Below are positions 8,403 through 16,579 of a stretch of 64,000 nt of DNA, piece by piece. Below the pieces are notes generated by a model. That model was not told the DNA's origin. It did no database searches and saw nothing but the letters and a program-made list of their open reading frames with translations. Numbering within the stretch: position 1 is the first letter of the stretch; each line of letters opens with the position of its first letter. Made by a program: the position numbers and the translations under genes. The DNA lies in contig NZ_JBGCBZ010000020.1 in assembly GCF_041262585.1 (NCBI RefSeq), positions 91,075 through 155,074 of the forward strand, read 5' to 3'. This DNA is from JAOEGB01 sp041262585. GTDB taxonomy: Bacteria > Actinomycetota > Actinomycetes > Streptosporangiales > Streptosporangiaceae.

Positions 8403-10202
8403 ATGAGCGACGGGCCCTCCATGCCGCCGCTCATCGGGCGGCAGCTCGGTGACTACATGGTCGAGGCGGTCGTCGGGCGGGGCGGCATGGCCACCGTCTA
8501 CCGGGCGAGAGACCAGCGGCTCGGGCGTGCCGTGGCGCTGAAGATCCTCGCGCCGCAGCTCTCCCACGACCACCGCTTCCGCGACCGGTTCGTCCGCGAG
8601 TCGCGGCTGGTCGCGAGCATCGACCACCCCAACATCATCCCGATCTACGAGGCGGGCGAGCGGGACGAGCTGCTGTTCATCGCCATGCGCTACGTCGAGG
8701 GCAGCGACATGCGCAAGCTGGTCCAGTCGGCGGGCCCGCTGCCGGTGGCGCGGGCCAACCGGCTCTTCTCGCAGATCGCCTCGGCGCTGGACGCGGCCCA
8801 CGCGAACGGGCTCGTCCACCGCGACGTGAAGCCGGCCAACATCCTGGTGACGGAGTCCGACCACGTCTACCTCACCGACTTCGGGCTGACCAAGAGCTCG
8901 TCGGCCGAGGCCGGGCTGACCAGCCACGGGCACTTCATGGGCACGCCGCGCTATGTCGCGCCCGAGCAGATCCGCGGGCTGCCGGTGGATGGGCGCAGCG
9001 ACCTCTACGCGTTCGCCTGCGTCGTCTACGAGGCGCTCGCGGGGCAGCCGCCGTTCCAGCGCGACACAGAGCTCGCGCTGCTGTACGCCCATGTGTCCCA
9101 CGAGCCGCCGCCGCTCACGCCGTACCGCAACGACCTGCCGCACGCGGTCAACGCGGTGATGGCGCGGGGTCTCGCCAAGACCCCCGACGAGCGGTTCCCG
9201 ACCTGTCAGGCGTTCGTGGCCGCGCTCCGTGACGCGATCAGCGGCGTGGAGGACGACCACCCGGCGTACGACCACCCAGGTTACGACCACCCGGGTTACG
9301 ACCAGCGCGCGCACGACCGCCAAGGCCCGGAGGCCGGACAGCCCGGCCGGCAGCCGGGGGCCCAGTCCTATCCCCCGGTGTCGCACCCGCCCGTGTCACA
9401 CCCATCCGTATCCCAGCCGCCCGTGTCGCACCCGTCGGCGTCCTACCAGCAGGCGTCCTACCAGCAGGCGTCGCACCCGCAGACGTACCCACAGGAGTCC
9501 TACCCGCAGGAGTCCTACCCGCAGGCGACGTACCCTTCGGAAGCGCAGACGGCGCCGAGCGCGGCGGCCGCCAAGCGGAAGTTCCCAGTGGGGCCCGTGA
9601 TCGGCGGTCTGGTGCTGCTGGTCTGCCTCGCGGTGGCCGCCACGCTGGTCTTCACCCGGGGCGGCGACGCGAATGCGCCCTGGAACACCTACCCGGGCAC
9701 CGTGGCCGCGCCGTTCACCATGGCCTATCCCTCGACCTGGGGGCAGGCGAAGACGAACTCCGACCAATGGATGATCGCCTCTCCCGCGACCGGCGAGTTC
9801 AACGCGCTGTTCGCGGTCCCCGGCAACACCGACTGGTCGAAGGTCAATCCGATCATCAGCAGCCAGCCGGAGCGCGCGGCGGGCGTCTTCGCCCAGGTGA
9901 GCAACACGCTGAGCACGTCGGACTCGCCGGTCGAGCTCCAGCAGAGCCTCCAGTCGGCGCTCCCCGGCACGGTCGGCTTCAGCGGCGCGCCGGTGCCGAC
10001 CACGGTGGGCGCCAAACCCGCGTTCAAGATCGCGGGGCTGATCAGCGACCCCCAGCAGGTCGGCCGCCTGGACTTCCAGGCCTATCTCGTACGGCAGGCC
10101 ACAGGGGACACGACGGTGCTGATCACGTTCTTCTGCGCGTCAGGCAGATGCGACCAGCAGGTCATCGACCACATGGTCAACACCGTCGCGTTCACCTCCT
10201 GA
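8403..10202 (+). CDS. Transmembrane serine/threonine protein kinase (Pkn family)
   Basis: A 599-residue kinase. The catalytic domain (about 18-280) has the glycine loop VGRGGMATVY, lysine K47 in ALKIL, HRDVKPANIL with catalytic D141, DFG at 159-161, and GTPRYVAPEQ. A Pro/Tyr/Gln-rich linker (about 285-390) contains short tandem repeats (YDHPG and YPQES types). A membrane helix (about 397-417) and a roughly 180-residue extracytoplasmic domain of unknown ligand follow, with a CASGRC pair near the end. It lacks PASTA repeats, so it is not PknB-like in sensing. The GAGGAG site and 25-bp spacing suggest co-expression with the preceding pseudo-protease. Confidence 0.95.
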   Translation: MSDGPSMPPLIGRQLGDYMVEAVVGRGGMATVYRARDQRLGRAVALKILAPQLSHDHRFRDRFVRESRLVASIDHPNIIPIYEAGERDELLFIAMRYVEGSDMRKLVQSAGPLPVARANRLFSQIASALDAAHANGLVHRDVKPANILVTESDHVYLTDFGLTKSSSAEAGLTSHGHFMGTPRYVAPEQIRGLPVDGRSDLYAFACVVYEALAGQPPFQRDTELALLYAHVSHEPPPLTPYRNDLPHAVNAVMARGLAKTPDERFPTCQAFVAALRDAISGVEDDHPAYDHPGYDHPGYDQRAHDRQGPEAGQPGRQPGAQSYPPVSHPPVSHPSVSQPPVSHPSASYQQASYQQASHPQTYPQESYPQESYPQATYPSEAQTAPSAAAAKRKFPVGPVIGGLVLLVCLAVAATLVFTRGGDANAPWNTYPGTVAAPFTMAYPSTWGQAKTNSDQWMIASPATGEFNALFAVPGNTDWSKVNPIISSQPERAAGVFAQVSNTLSTSDSPVELQQSLQSALPGTVGFSGAPVPTTVGAKPAFKIAGLISDPQQVGRLDFQAYLVRQATGDTTVLITFFCASGRCDQQVIDHMVNTVAFTS

Positions 10203-10205
10203 CAG

Positions 10206-10236
10206 CCGGAAGCCGCTCGATTGCGCGAGCATCCGG
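10206..10236 (+). terminator. Hairpin after the kinase gene; the rest of the gap to 10503 is unremarkable
   Basis: An imperfect stem (CCGGA-x-GC-x-GCTCG against CGAGC-x-x-CCGG) with an attg-type loop begins 4 bp after the kinase stop codon and may end transcription. It has no T tract. The remaining stretch of about 270 bp up to the SDR gene holds no gene. A TTGACG at 10398 might be part of a promoter, but I see no convincing -10 partner. Confidence 0.4.
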
Positions 10237-10503
10237 ATGACCCCGCTTGACCGGCCCGAGGCCATGGTGTCCAGCCGCGGAGCGCAGCCGCTTGTCGTAA
10301 CCCGACTGCCGCGGCAGACAGGGGAGCCCTCTACCACTGCGCACACTCCGGTTCCTCTTGGCATCAGCGCACGTCCGCGCCCTGCTGGCAAAGATTGCTT
10401 GACGCAACAAATAGATGTAGCGTCTGCACTCGTTGGTTAAGCCTGCAGATGTGTTCGGTTGAACCGGGGGCAGGTAGCACACTCCCAGAGATCCGGAGAG
10501 AAC

Positions 10504-11247
10504 ATGACATTCACCGGCGAGGTTGCCTTGGTGACTGGTGCGTCCAGTGGGATCGGTAAGGCTGTCGCGGAGCGGCTCGGTCGGGAAGGCGCCAGCGTGG
10601 TCGTCTGCCACTCCCCTTCAGAGAGTGATACGGCACAGGGAGCGGCAGTAGCGAAGGCCCTCCGCGAGAGCGGCGCCGCCGCTGTGGCCGCCGGTGCCGA
10701 CATCTCCGACCCCGGACAGGTGCGCGCGCTGTTCGATGTCGCCGAGAAGGAGTTCGGCGGCCTGGACATCTTCGTACACAGCGCCGCGAACACCCGGCAC
10801 GGGACCCTCGCGGATACCACTGACGAGGACTTCGACCAGATCTTCGCCACCAACGCCCGTGCCTCATTCGTGGCGCTCCGCGAGTGCGGCCTCCGCATGC
10901 GGGAAGGCGGCCGGGTGGTAGTGATTTCCGCTGGGCTGACGCTCATGCCCCGCCCAGGCACCGGGGTGTACGCGGCCAGCAAGGCGGCGGCCGATCACCT
11001 CGTCCGGGTCGCGGCGCGTGAACTGGCCCCGCGCGACATCAGGGTGAACAGCGTGCTGCCTGGCGCGGTCAACACGCCCGCTCTCGCCGGCGTTCCTGCC
11101 GAGCTGATCGCCCGCGAGGTCGATGCCACTCCGCTCGGCCGTGTCGGCGAGCCGGAGGACATTTCCAACGTCGTGGCGTTCCTGGCGTCCGACGAGGCAC
11201 GGTGGATCACCGGACAATGCATCGGCGCCGGCGGCGGGATGTTCTGA
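10504..11247 (+). CDS. Classical SDR oxidoreductase (FabG / glucose-1-dehydrogenase-like)
   Basis: A 247-residue cytoplasmic NAD(P)(H) oxidoreductase. It has TGASSGIG at 10-17, the structural Asn in the NTRH strand, an SAG serine and a YAASK catalytic pair near residue 155, followed by INSVLPGAVNTP-like substrate-loop residues and the family end GGGMF. I chose ATG 10504 with GGAGAG upstream rather than the longer frame from 10459, since the catalytic fold starts immediately (MTFTGEVALVTG). It is single and convergent with cbiZ, with no context to name the substrate. A 3-oxoacyl-ACP reductase-like or sugar-alcohol activity are both possible. Confidence 0.9.
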   Translation: MTFTGEVALVTGASSGIGKAVAERLGREGASVVVCHSPSESDTAQGAAVAKALRESGAAAVAAGADISDPGQVRALFDVAEKEFGGLDIFVHSAANTRHGTLADTTDEDFDQIFATNARASFVALRECGLRMREGGRVVVISAGLTLMPRPGTGVYAASKAAADHLVRVAARELAPRDIRVNSVLPGAVNTPALAGVPAELIAREVDATPLGRVGEPEDISNVVAFLASDEARWITGQCIGAGGGMF

Positions 11248-11275
11248 TCAGCCCGATCCGCATCCCGGGCTGAAA

Positions 11276-11971
11276 TCAGTGACCGTCCGCCGAGGAGGCG
11301 TACCGCCGCCAGCCTTCGGCCCCGTCGAGGACGGCCCGGTGGACGGCCCGCGCGATCCGCGCTCCCCACTCGGAGCGCGGGCCACCGAACAGCTCCTCCG
11401 GGCCGTCGTCGCGTACGGCCACGCACACGGCGTCCGACGCGGTGCCGGTGCAGAAGAACCCCGCTTCGGTGAGCGCTTGGGTCTTGGCCTCGGTCACGGT
11501 CATGACCGCGTTGACGAGCGCCGCGTCGGAGAACGCCACGGGGACGGCCACGATGATGTTGATCGTCCCGGGACGGGCCGCGAACGGCCCGGGAGCCCCG
11601 CCGCGCAGCTCGGGATCGGGCCTGCCCTCCGGGGAGGCGGCCCACGTGGGGACCCGCAGGCCGACCGTCGCCACGGCCTCCACTTCCCCGTCGGCCGCAC
11701 GGGTGTAACGCTCCACCATCGCGGCCGTCAGCATCCCGACGCCCGGCCCCTCGGGGCCCATCGCGAGCAGGTGGTCCACCGGGTCCATGCGGGAGTAGTC
11801 ACTGGTCACTTGGGCGTTCAGCACCCACTCCCGGCGGCCGACGCCGCCGCCGAGCATCGCCGAGGAGATCATCCGCCAGCCTGGCCCGAACTCCCAGAGC
11901 AGCGACCCCAGCCGCGCGCCGTCCTCGAACCGGTGGCTCAGCGACAGCGGGCCGCCCGCCTGCGCGCTCAC
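11276..11971 (-). CDS. cbiZ: Adenosylcobinamide amidohydrolase CbiZ
   Basis: A 231-residue enzyme that cleaves the aminopropanol arm from adenosylcobinamide or pseudo-cobamides to give adenosylcobyric acid for remodelling into the cell's own B12. Family signatures are present: LNAQVTSDYSRMDPVDHL near residue 50, GTINIIVAV near 135, TEAKTQAL near 160 and GTASDAVCVA near 175. The gene is last in a riboswitch-led B12 transport operon and its ATG overlaps the btuD stop (ATGA, 11968-11971). Context and motifs agree well. Confidence 0.92.
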   Translation of the reverse strand: MSAQAGGPLSLSHRFEDGARLGSLLWEFGPGWRMISSAMLGGGVGRREWVLNAQVTSDYSRMDPVDHLLAMGPEGPGVGMLTAAMVERYTRAADGEVEAVATVGLRVPTWAASPEGRPDPELRGGAPGPFAARPGTINIIVAVPVAFSDAALVNAVMTVTEAKTQALTEAGFFCTGTASDAVCVAVRDDGPEELFGGPRSEWGARIARAVHRAVLDGAEGWRRYASSADGH

Positions 11972-12759
11972 CGGTCACCCGGCCGGATCAGGTGCACGAG
12001 CGGCCTGCCGTCCGGGCCCGGCTCGACCCTGACCTGGGCCCCGAAGTGCCGGACGAGGAGCGCCTCGGTCAGCACCTGCTTCGGCGGACCGGACGCGACC
12101 GCCCTTCCCGAGGACAGCAGGACCAGCGAGTCGGCGTACTGCCCGGCGAGGATCAGGTCGTGCAGCGTCGTCACCACCGTCAGCCCGTCCGCCAGGCGCA
12201 GGCGGTCGACCAGCTCCAGCACCTGCTGCTGGTGGCCGAGGTCGAGCGCGGTCGTCGGCTCGTCGAGCAGCAGCACGGGGGCCTCCTGAGCCAGGGCGCG
12301 CGCGAGCACGACCCGCTGGCGCTCGCCGCCCGACAGCTGGCCGAGCGGCCTGGACGCCAGCTCCGTCAGGTCGAGCCGTTCCAGCACCGACCCCGTCACC
12401 TCGCGGTCCCGCGCGCTCTCCCGTCCGAAATAGGCGATGTACGGCGTGCGCCCCAGGAGTGCGTAGTCGTACACGGTCATGTCGGCCGGCAGGGAGGGAT
12501 TCTGCGGCGCGTAGGCGACGAGGCGGGCCCGCCGGCGCGGCGCGCGGTCGCGCACGGGGGCGCCGCCGATGAGTACCTCCCCCTGGTGGGGCACCAGGCC
12601 CAGCATGGCCTTGAGCAGGGTGGACTTGCCCGCGCCGTTCGGCCCGATGATCGCCAGCCACTCTCCGGCGCCGGCCGACAGCGCGACGTCGGCGAGCACC
12701 TCCCGCCCGCCGAGCGTCACCCCGAGCGCCCGCACCTCGACCGGGCACTTGGGATTCAC
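11968..12759 (-). CDS. btuD: Corrinoid ABC transporter ATP-binding protein (BtuD/FecE type)
   Basis: A 263-residue ABC ATPase. It has Walker A GPNGAGKST near residue 40, the Q-loop YAPQNPS, the signature LSGGERQRV, Walker B LLLDEPTTALD and the switch His in TTLHD. I set the start at the GTG 12757-12759, which overlaps the permease stop codon as GTGA. The reading frame stays open further upstream, but that part only shadows the permease gene. Together with BtuC and BtuF it powers import of cobalamin or cobinamide. The riboswitch and cbiZ decide for corrinoids over siderophores. Confidence 0.92.
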   Translation of the reverse strand: MNPKCPVEVRALGVTLGGREVLADVALSAGAGEWLAIIGPNGAGKSTLLKAMLGLVPHQGEVLIGGAPVRDRAPRRRARLVAYAPQNPSLPADMTVYDYALLGRTPYIAYFGRESARDREVTGSVLERLDLTELASRPLGQLSGGERQRVVLARALAQEAPVLLLDEPTTALDLGHQQQVLELVDRLRLADGLTVVTTLHDLILAGQYADSLVLLSSGRAVASGPPKQVLTEALLVRHFGAQVRVEPGPDGRPLVHLIRPGDR

Positions 12760-13778
12760 GTGTCCACCCGCTTGGTCAGGCGCAGGACGACCACGAAGAA
12801 GGGCGCGCCGACGAAGGCGGTGACCACGCCGATCGGCAGCTCGGCGGGGGCGAGCACGGTGCGGGCGACGAGGTCGGCCAGCTCCAGGAACGCCGCGCCG
12901 CCGACGAACGACAGCGGCAGCACGACGCGGTAGGACCAGCCCGCCAGCCGCCGGACCACGTGAGGGACCACGATGCCGACGAACGCGATGAGCCCGCTCA
13001 CGGCGACCGCCGACGCGGTGGCCAGCGACGCGGCGAGGAGCACGACGAACCGGGCACGGGCGGCGCGCAGGCCCAGGCTCATCGCCTCCTCGTCGCCGAC
13101 CGAAAGCACGTCGAGCAGCCGTCCGTGCAGGAGCATCACGGCCGAGGAGACGACGGCATACGGGGCGATCAGCCAGACCTGCTCCCAGCCGCCGCCCACG
13201 TCTCCGAGGATCCACGAGTAGATCCGCTGGAGCTCGTCCACCTTGAGCTGCTGCACGAACGTCTGCAGGGCGGTGAGGAACGACGTGACGGCCACCCCGG
13301 CGAGGACGAGGGTGGCCGTGCCGCCGCCGCGGCCCGCGGTGTTGCCCAGCGCGTACGCCAGGAAGACGCCGCCGACCGCTCCCGCGAAGGCGGCCACCGG
13401 CACGAGCCGGGCGTCGCCGCCGAGGAACACGACGATCATCGTCACGGTGAGGCCCGCCCCGGCGGCGGCTCCCAGCAGGTACGGGTCGGCCATCGGGTTG
13501 CGGAACACCCCCTGGTACCCCGCCCCGGCGATCGCGAGCAGCCCGCCCACCACGGCAGCGAGCAGCACCCGGGGCACCCTGAGCTGGAACAGCAGATTCT
13601 GCTCGACCGGCGACAGGCCCGAGTCCACCGAGACGAACGGCAGCCGGTCGAGCAGCGCGAGCGCGATGCCCCTGGGCGAGATCCCGGCCGCGCCGACGAG
13701 CACGCCCAGGGCGAGGCTGAGCGCCAGCACGACCAGGGCGACGATGAGCGGCCCGAGGCGCAACCCCGCCGACGTCAC
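12756..13778 (-). CDS. btuC: Corrinoid ABC transporter permease (BtuC/FecCD type)
   Basis: A 340-residue FecCD-family permease with about ten membrane helices. Signature pieces are LRVPRVLLAAVVGGLLAIAGAGYQGVFRNPMADPYLLG in the first third (residues about 75-112), a GLIAFVGIVVPHVVR loop near 270 that contacts the ATPase, and ELPIGVVTAFVGAPFF near the end. The GTG at 13778 is the likely start. The longer open frame up to 14780 reads through the btuF gene in another frame and is not coding. The stop overlaps the btuD start by 4 bp, indicating translational coupling. Confidence 0.92.
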   Translation of the reverse strand: MTSAGLRLGPLIVALVVLALSLALGVLVGAAGISPRGIALALLDRLPFVSVDSGLSPVEQNLLFQLRVPRVLLAAVVGGLLAIAGAGYQGVFRNPMADPYLLGAAAGAGLTVTMIVVFLGGDARLVPVAAFAGAVGGVFLAYALGNTAGRGGGTATLVLAGVAVTSFLTALQTFVQQLKVDELQRIYSWILGDVGGGWEQVWLIAPYAVVSSAVMLLHGRLLDVLSVGDEEAMSLGLRAARARFVVLLAASLATASAVAVSGLIAFVGIVVPHVVRRLAGWSYRVVLPLSFVGGAAFLELADLVARTVLAPAELPIGVVTAFVGAPFFVVVLRLTKRVDT

Positions 13779-13876
13779 CGGTCCGCCCGGCGGCCGTCCT
13801 CCCCCGGAAGCCGCCTCTCCAGTAAGGCGTTCCGGAAGCCGTTCTGGACGCCGTGCCCCCGGAAGACGGGCGCGCC

Positions 13877-14881
13877 TCAGCTCGCGGCCTTCTGGACGGC
13901 GGCGCTCACGGCCGTGGCCAGGTCGGCGACGCGGGGCCCCCAGCGGGAGGCGATGTCGTCGTCGAGCACGACGACGTGGCCTTCCTTGATCGCGGACAGC
14001 CCGGACCAGCCGGGACGCTCGGCGAGGGCGGCGGCGTTCTGCCCGCAGCACTTGGTGTCCGCGAGGAAGATCAGGTCGGGGTCGGCCTTGGCCACGAACT
14101 CGGCCGACAGCTTCGGATAGCCGCCCGCCGCGTCGGGGGCCTTGTCCGCGATGTTCGTGAGCCCGAACAGCGCGTAGATCTGGCCGATGAACGTGCTCGA
14201 CGTCGCGGCGTAGGGCGTGGTGTCCAGCTCGTGGTAGTACGTCAGCCGCTTGCCCTTCGGCGCGGCGGCGGCGAGCTGGTCGAGCCGGGTCTTCATCCCG
14301 TCCACCACCTCCGCCGCCTTCATGGCGTTGCCGGTGGCCGCGCCGAGGTCGGCGATCTGGTCGTAGGCCTCGTCCAGCTTGGTCGCCGCGGGCTCCAGGA
14401 TCACCGGCACGCCGACCTTGCCGAGCCCGGCGACGACGCCTTCCAGGTCGTTGGCCAGCACGACGAGGTCGGGCTTGGCCGCGACGATCGCCTCGACGTT
14501 CGGCTTGAACCCCGACAGCGAGGTCTTGGGGGCCTCTGGCGGGTAGGTCGACTGGTCGTCCACCGCGGCCACCTGGGCGCCCGCCCCGATGGCGAACAGC
14601 GTCTCGGTGGCCGTCGGGGAGAGCGAGACGATGTGCTCGGGCCTCTTGGCGATGGTCACGGAGCCGTTCCCGGCCTGGACGGTGACGGGGAACGCCCCCT
14701 GAGCCGTCGTCGTGGTGCTTGGCGAGTTGGCGTTGCCGGCGGTGGGAGCGGCGGCGCCCGTGTCGCCCGCCTGGCCGCATCCGGCCAGTCCGAGCACACA
14801 GAGCAAGCCGACCACACAGAGCACGCGCACGCCGGCCACACCGGGCAGCACGCGGGCGACGGCCGTGCGTACGGGACTCAC
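13877..14881 (-). CDS. btuF: Corrinoid-binding lipoprotein (BtuF type)
   Basis: A 334-residue extracellular solute-binding protein of the BtuF/FhuD class. The GTG at 14881 follows GGAGG at 5-6 bp. A signal peptide ends in a lipobox LAGC (Cys about residue 35), followed by a Thr/Ser-rich tether. The mature part has RPEHIVSLSPTATETLFAIG at the domain start and a KPDLVVL strand, the two-lobe, helix-linked fold. It is the first gene after the cobalamin riboswitch and is 98 bp ahead of btuC. Corrinoid as ligand follows from the riboswitch. Confidence 0.92.
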   Translation of the reverse strand: MSPVRTAVARVLPGVAGVRVLCVVGLLCVLGLAGCGQAGDTGAAAPTAGNANSPSTTTTAQGAFPVTVQAGNGSVTIAKRPEHIVSLSPTATETLFAIGAGAQVAAVDDQSTYPPEAPKTSLSGFKPNVEAIVAAKPDLVVLANDLEGVVAGLGKVGVPVILEPAATKLDEAYDQIADLGAATGNAMKAAEVVDGMKTRLDQLAAAAPKGKRLTYYHELDTTPYAATSSTFIGQIYALFGLTNIADKAPDAAGGYPKLSAEFVAKADPDLIFLADTKCCGQNAAALAERPGWSGLSAIKEGHVVVLDDDIASRWGPRVADLATAVSAAVQKAAS

Positions 14882-14979
14882 GGAATCCTCCAGGGGGAGC
14901 CGGGAAATCGAGAGACCCGCTGATAGCGACGGATCACCCTTTTCCTCGAGGGTTGATGGCGTCGGCGCGGGATGCAGGC

Positions 14980-15095
14980 GACCTGGCTCATCCCCGGGGG
15001 CGGGGAAACACAGTTGCGGGACAGCGCCGGGCTCACACCGGACTTCGCTACAGCACGCGCGTTGCACAGAACGGTACCAACTCCCGTCCCACCGT
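14980..15095 (-). ncRNA. Cobalamin (AdoCbl) riboswitch controlling btuF-btuC-btuD-cbiZ
   Basis: Read on the minus strand, the leader contains the B12-riboswitch core in order: a GTTGGTACC element, GAAGTCCGGTGTGAGCCCGG, GCTGTCCCGCAACTGT and, after a variable arm, GAGCCAGGTCGCCTGC. Spacing and order match the cobalamin element. The left border is approximate. About 100 nt separate its 3' edge from the btuF GTG, room for a Rho-independent or ribosome-site sequestering expression platform. The known behaviour of this RNA is to shut down expression when adenosylcobalamin is plentiful. Confidence 0.9.
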
Positions 15096-15283
15096 CCAGT
15101 TCGCGGGCCCGCACGGTCCGCCTGAACGGTCCAGCGGCCCCGGTCTCTCCCGCCGATGGTAGGGCCTGCCCCACCTGCGGGGTCGCCTCTGGGCGCGACC
15201 ACGAGTAGTGCCTCCGTCGCTGCGCTGACCAGGGGGTTCGCGAAACCTTTAAGGGGTCCGATCCCCCGGCTAAGGCGGCTCCC

Positions 15284-16579
15284 ATGTCCCTGACCACGCT
15301 TCCCCCGGCACCCGTACGGCCGGCCGCCTCACCGGCGCCGCGGGACCGGTTCATCGACCTGCTGCGCGTCTTCGGCATGGTGCTCGTGGTCCTCCAGCAC
15401 TGGACCATGCCGGTCCTGATCTACGCGGACGGCAGGCTCACCACGGGCAACGCGCTGGCGGGCGTCCCCCTCGTCACCTGGCTGACCCAGGTCATGCCCC
15501 TCGTGTTCTTCGCGGGCGGCGCGGCCAACGCGATCAGCTGGCGGTCGGCCTCATCCGGCTCGCCCTCATCCGGCTCCGCGGGCCTGTGGACGGCCAGGCG
15601 GCTCCGCAGGCTGGCCTGGCCGGTGCTTCCCCTGGTCTTCGTCTGGCTGCCGCTTCCCTACGTCCTCGACGCGCTCGGCATGCCGTCCCAGCCGGTCGAG
15701 GTGGCGGCGCGCACGGTCGGCCAGCTGCTCTGGTTCCTCGCCGTCTACCTGGTCGCCGTGCTGGCCACGCCGTACATGGCCCGTGTGCGGGCGTCGCGCG
15801 CCCTGCCCGCGCTGGCCGCGGGGGCGGTGCTCATGGACGTGATCCGGTTCTCCGGCCTGGAGGGGGCCGGCTATCTCAACGTGGTCTTCGTCTGGCTGGC
15901 CGTGCACCAGGTCGGGTTCCTGTACGCCGAGGGCAGGCTGGCGTGGCTGGCCGGGCCCCGCGCCGCGGGACTCGCGGTGGCCGGGTTCGGCATGGTCGCC
16001 GGTCTGGTGGCCGCCGGGCCGTACCCCGCCAGCATGATCGGCATGCCGGGCATGATCTCGAACATGGCCCCGCCGAGCGCCTGCATGCTCGCGCTGTTCG
16101 CCGGGCAGCTCGGCCTGGCGATGCTGCTGCGGCCCGCCCTCAACACGCTCGCCCGGCGCCCCAAGATGAACGCCCTGCTGGCCGTCCTCGCGCCGCGGAT
16201 GATGACGATCTACCTCTGGCACATGACCGCCCTGGTCACCGTGGCCGGGATCGCGATGTTCGGGTTCGGGCTGGAGACGCCGGAAGCCGGATCGTTCACC
16301 TGGTGGGGCCAGGTGCCGCTGTGGCTGGCGGCTCTCGTGACCGTCCTGCTGGCGCTCGTGGGCCTGTTCGGGCGCTTCGAGGAGCCGACCGGCGCCGCGT
16401 CGGCCGGTCGGGTCGTCGCGGCGGCCGTTCTGATCGGCGGCGCGCTGACCGCCCTCATGGTTACCGGCTTCGTGCCCGGCGTGGCGCCGGTGGCCGCCTC
16501 ACTGGCGCTGGTCGCGGGCCTGCGCCTCGCGGCGGCCGCTCAGCCGAGCTGGCGCTCCGCGTCGGCGATGATCTCCTGA
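15284..16579 (+). CDS. Acyltransferase-3 family integral membrane protein
   Basis: A 431-residue membrane protein with ten or so helices. Residues 21-41 carry the family start DRFIDLLRVFGMVLVVLQHW, with the Arg and His expected of acyltransferase-3 proteins that O-acylate sugars or lipids in the membrane. Further family-like pieces are a MPLVFFAGG helix near 70 and a WHMTALVTV helix near 310. ATG 15284 is the start. It is divergent from the B12 operon and converges on the Gfo/Idh gene with a 40-bp tail overlap. The acceptor is unknown. Confidence 0.8.
   Translation: MSLTTLPPAPVRPAASPAPRDRFIDLLRVFGMVLVVLQHWTMPVLIYADGRLTTGNALAGVPLVTWLTQVMPLVFFAGGAANAISWRSASSGSPSSGSAGLWTARRLRRLAWPVLPLVFVWLPLPYVLDALGMPSQPVEVAARTVGQLLWFLAVYLVAVLATPYMARVRASRALPALAAGAVLMDVIRFSGLEGAGYLNVVFVWLAVHQVGFLYAEGRLAWLAGPRAAGLAVAGFGMVAGLVAAGPYPASMIGMPGMISNMAPPSACMLALFAGQLGLAMLLRPALNTLARRPKMNALLAVLAPRMMTIYLWHMTALVTVAGIAMFGFGLETPEAGSFTWWGQVPLWLAALVTVLLALVGLFGRFEEPTGAASAGRVVAAAVLIGGALTALMVTGFVPGVAPVAASLALVAGLRLAAAAQPSWRSASAMIS

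Noticed and set aside
9260..9540. CRISPR-like repeats in the kinase linker
   Set aside because: Repeats are contiguous, in frame and without spacers. They are coding tandem repeats.
10390..10440. A sigma-70-like promoter (TTGACG at 10398) before the SDR gene
   Set aside because: No -10 box at the right distance was found.
12756..14780. A 674-residue fusion of BtuF-like and BtuC-like parts
   Set aside because: The N-terminal half of that frame is the antisense-biased shadow of btuF in another frame. BtuC starts at the GTG 13778.
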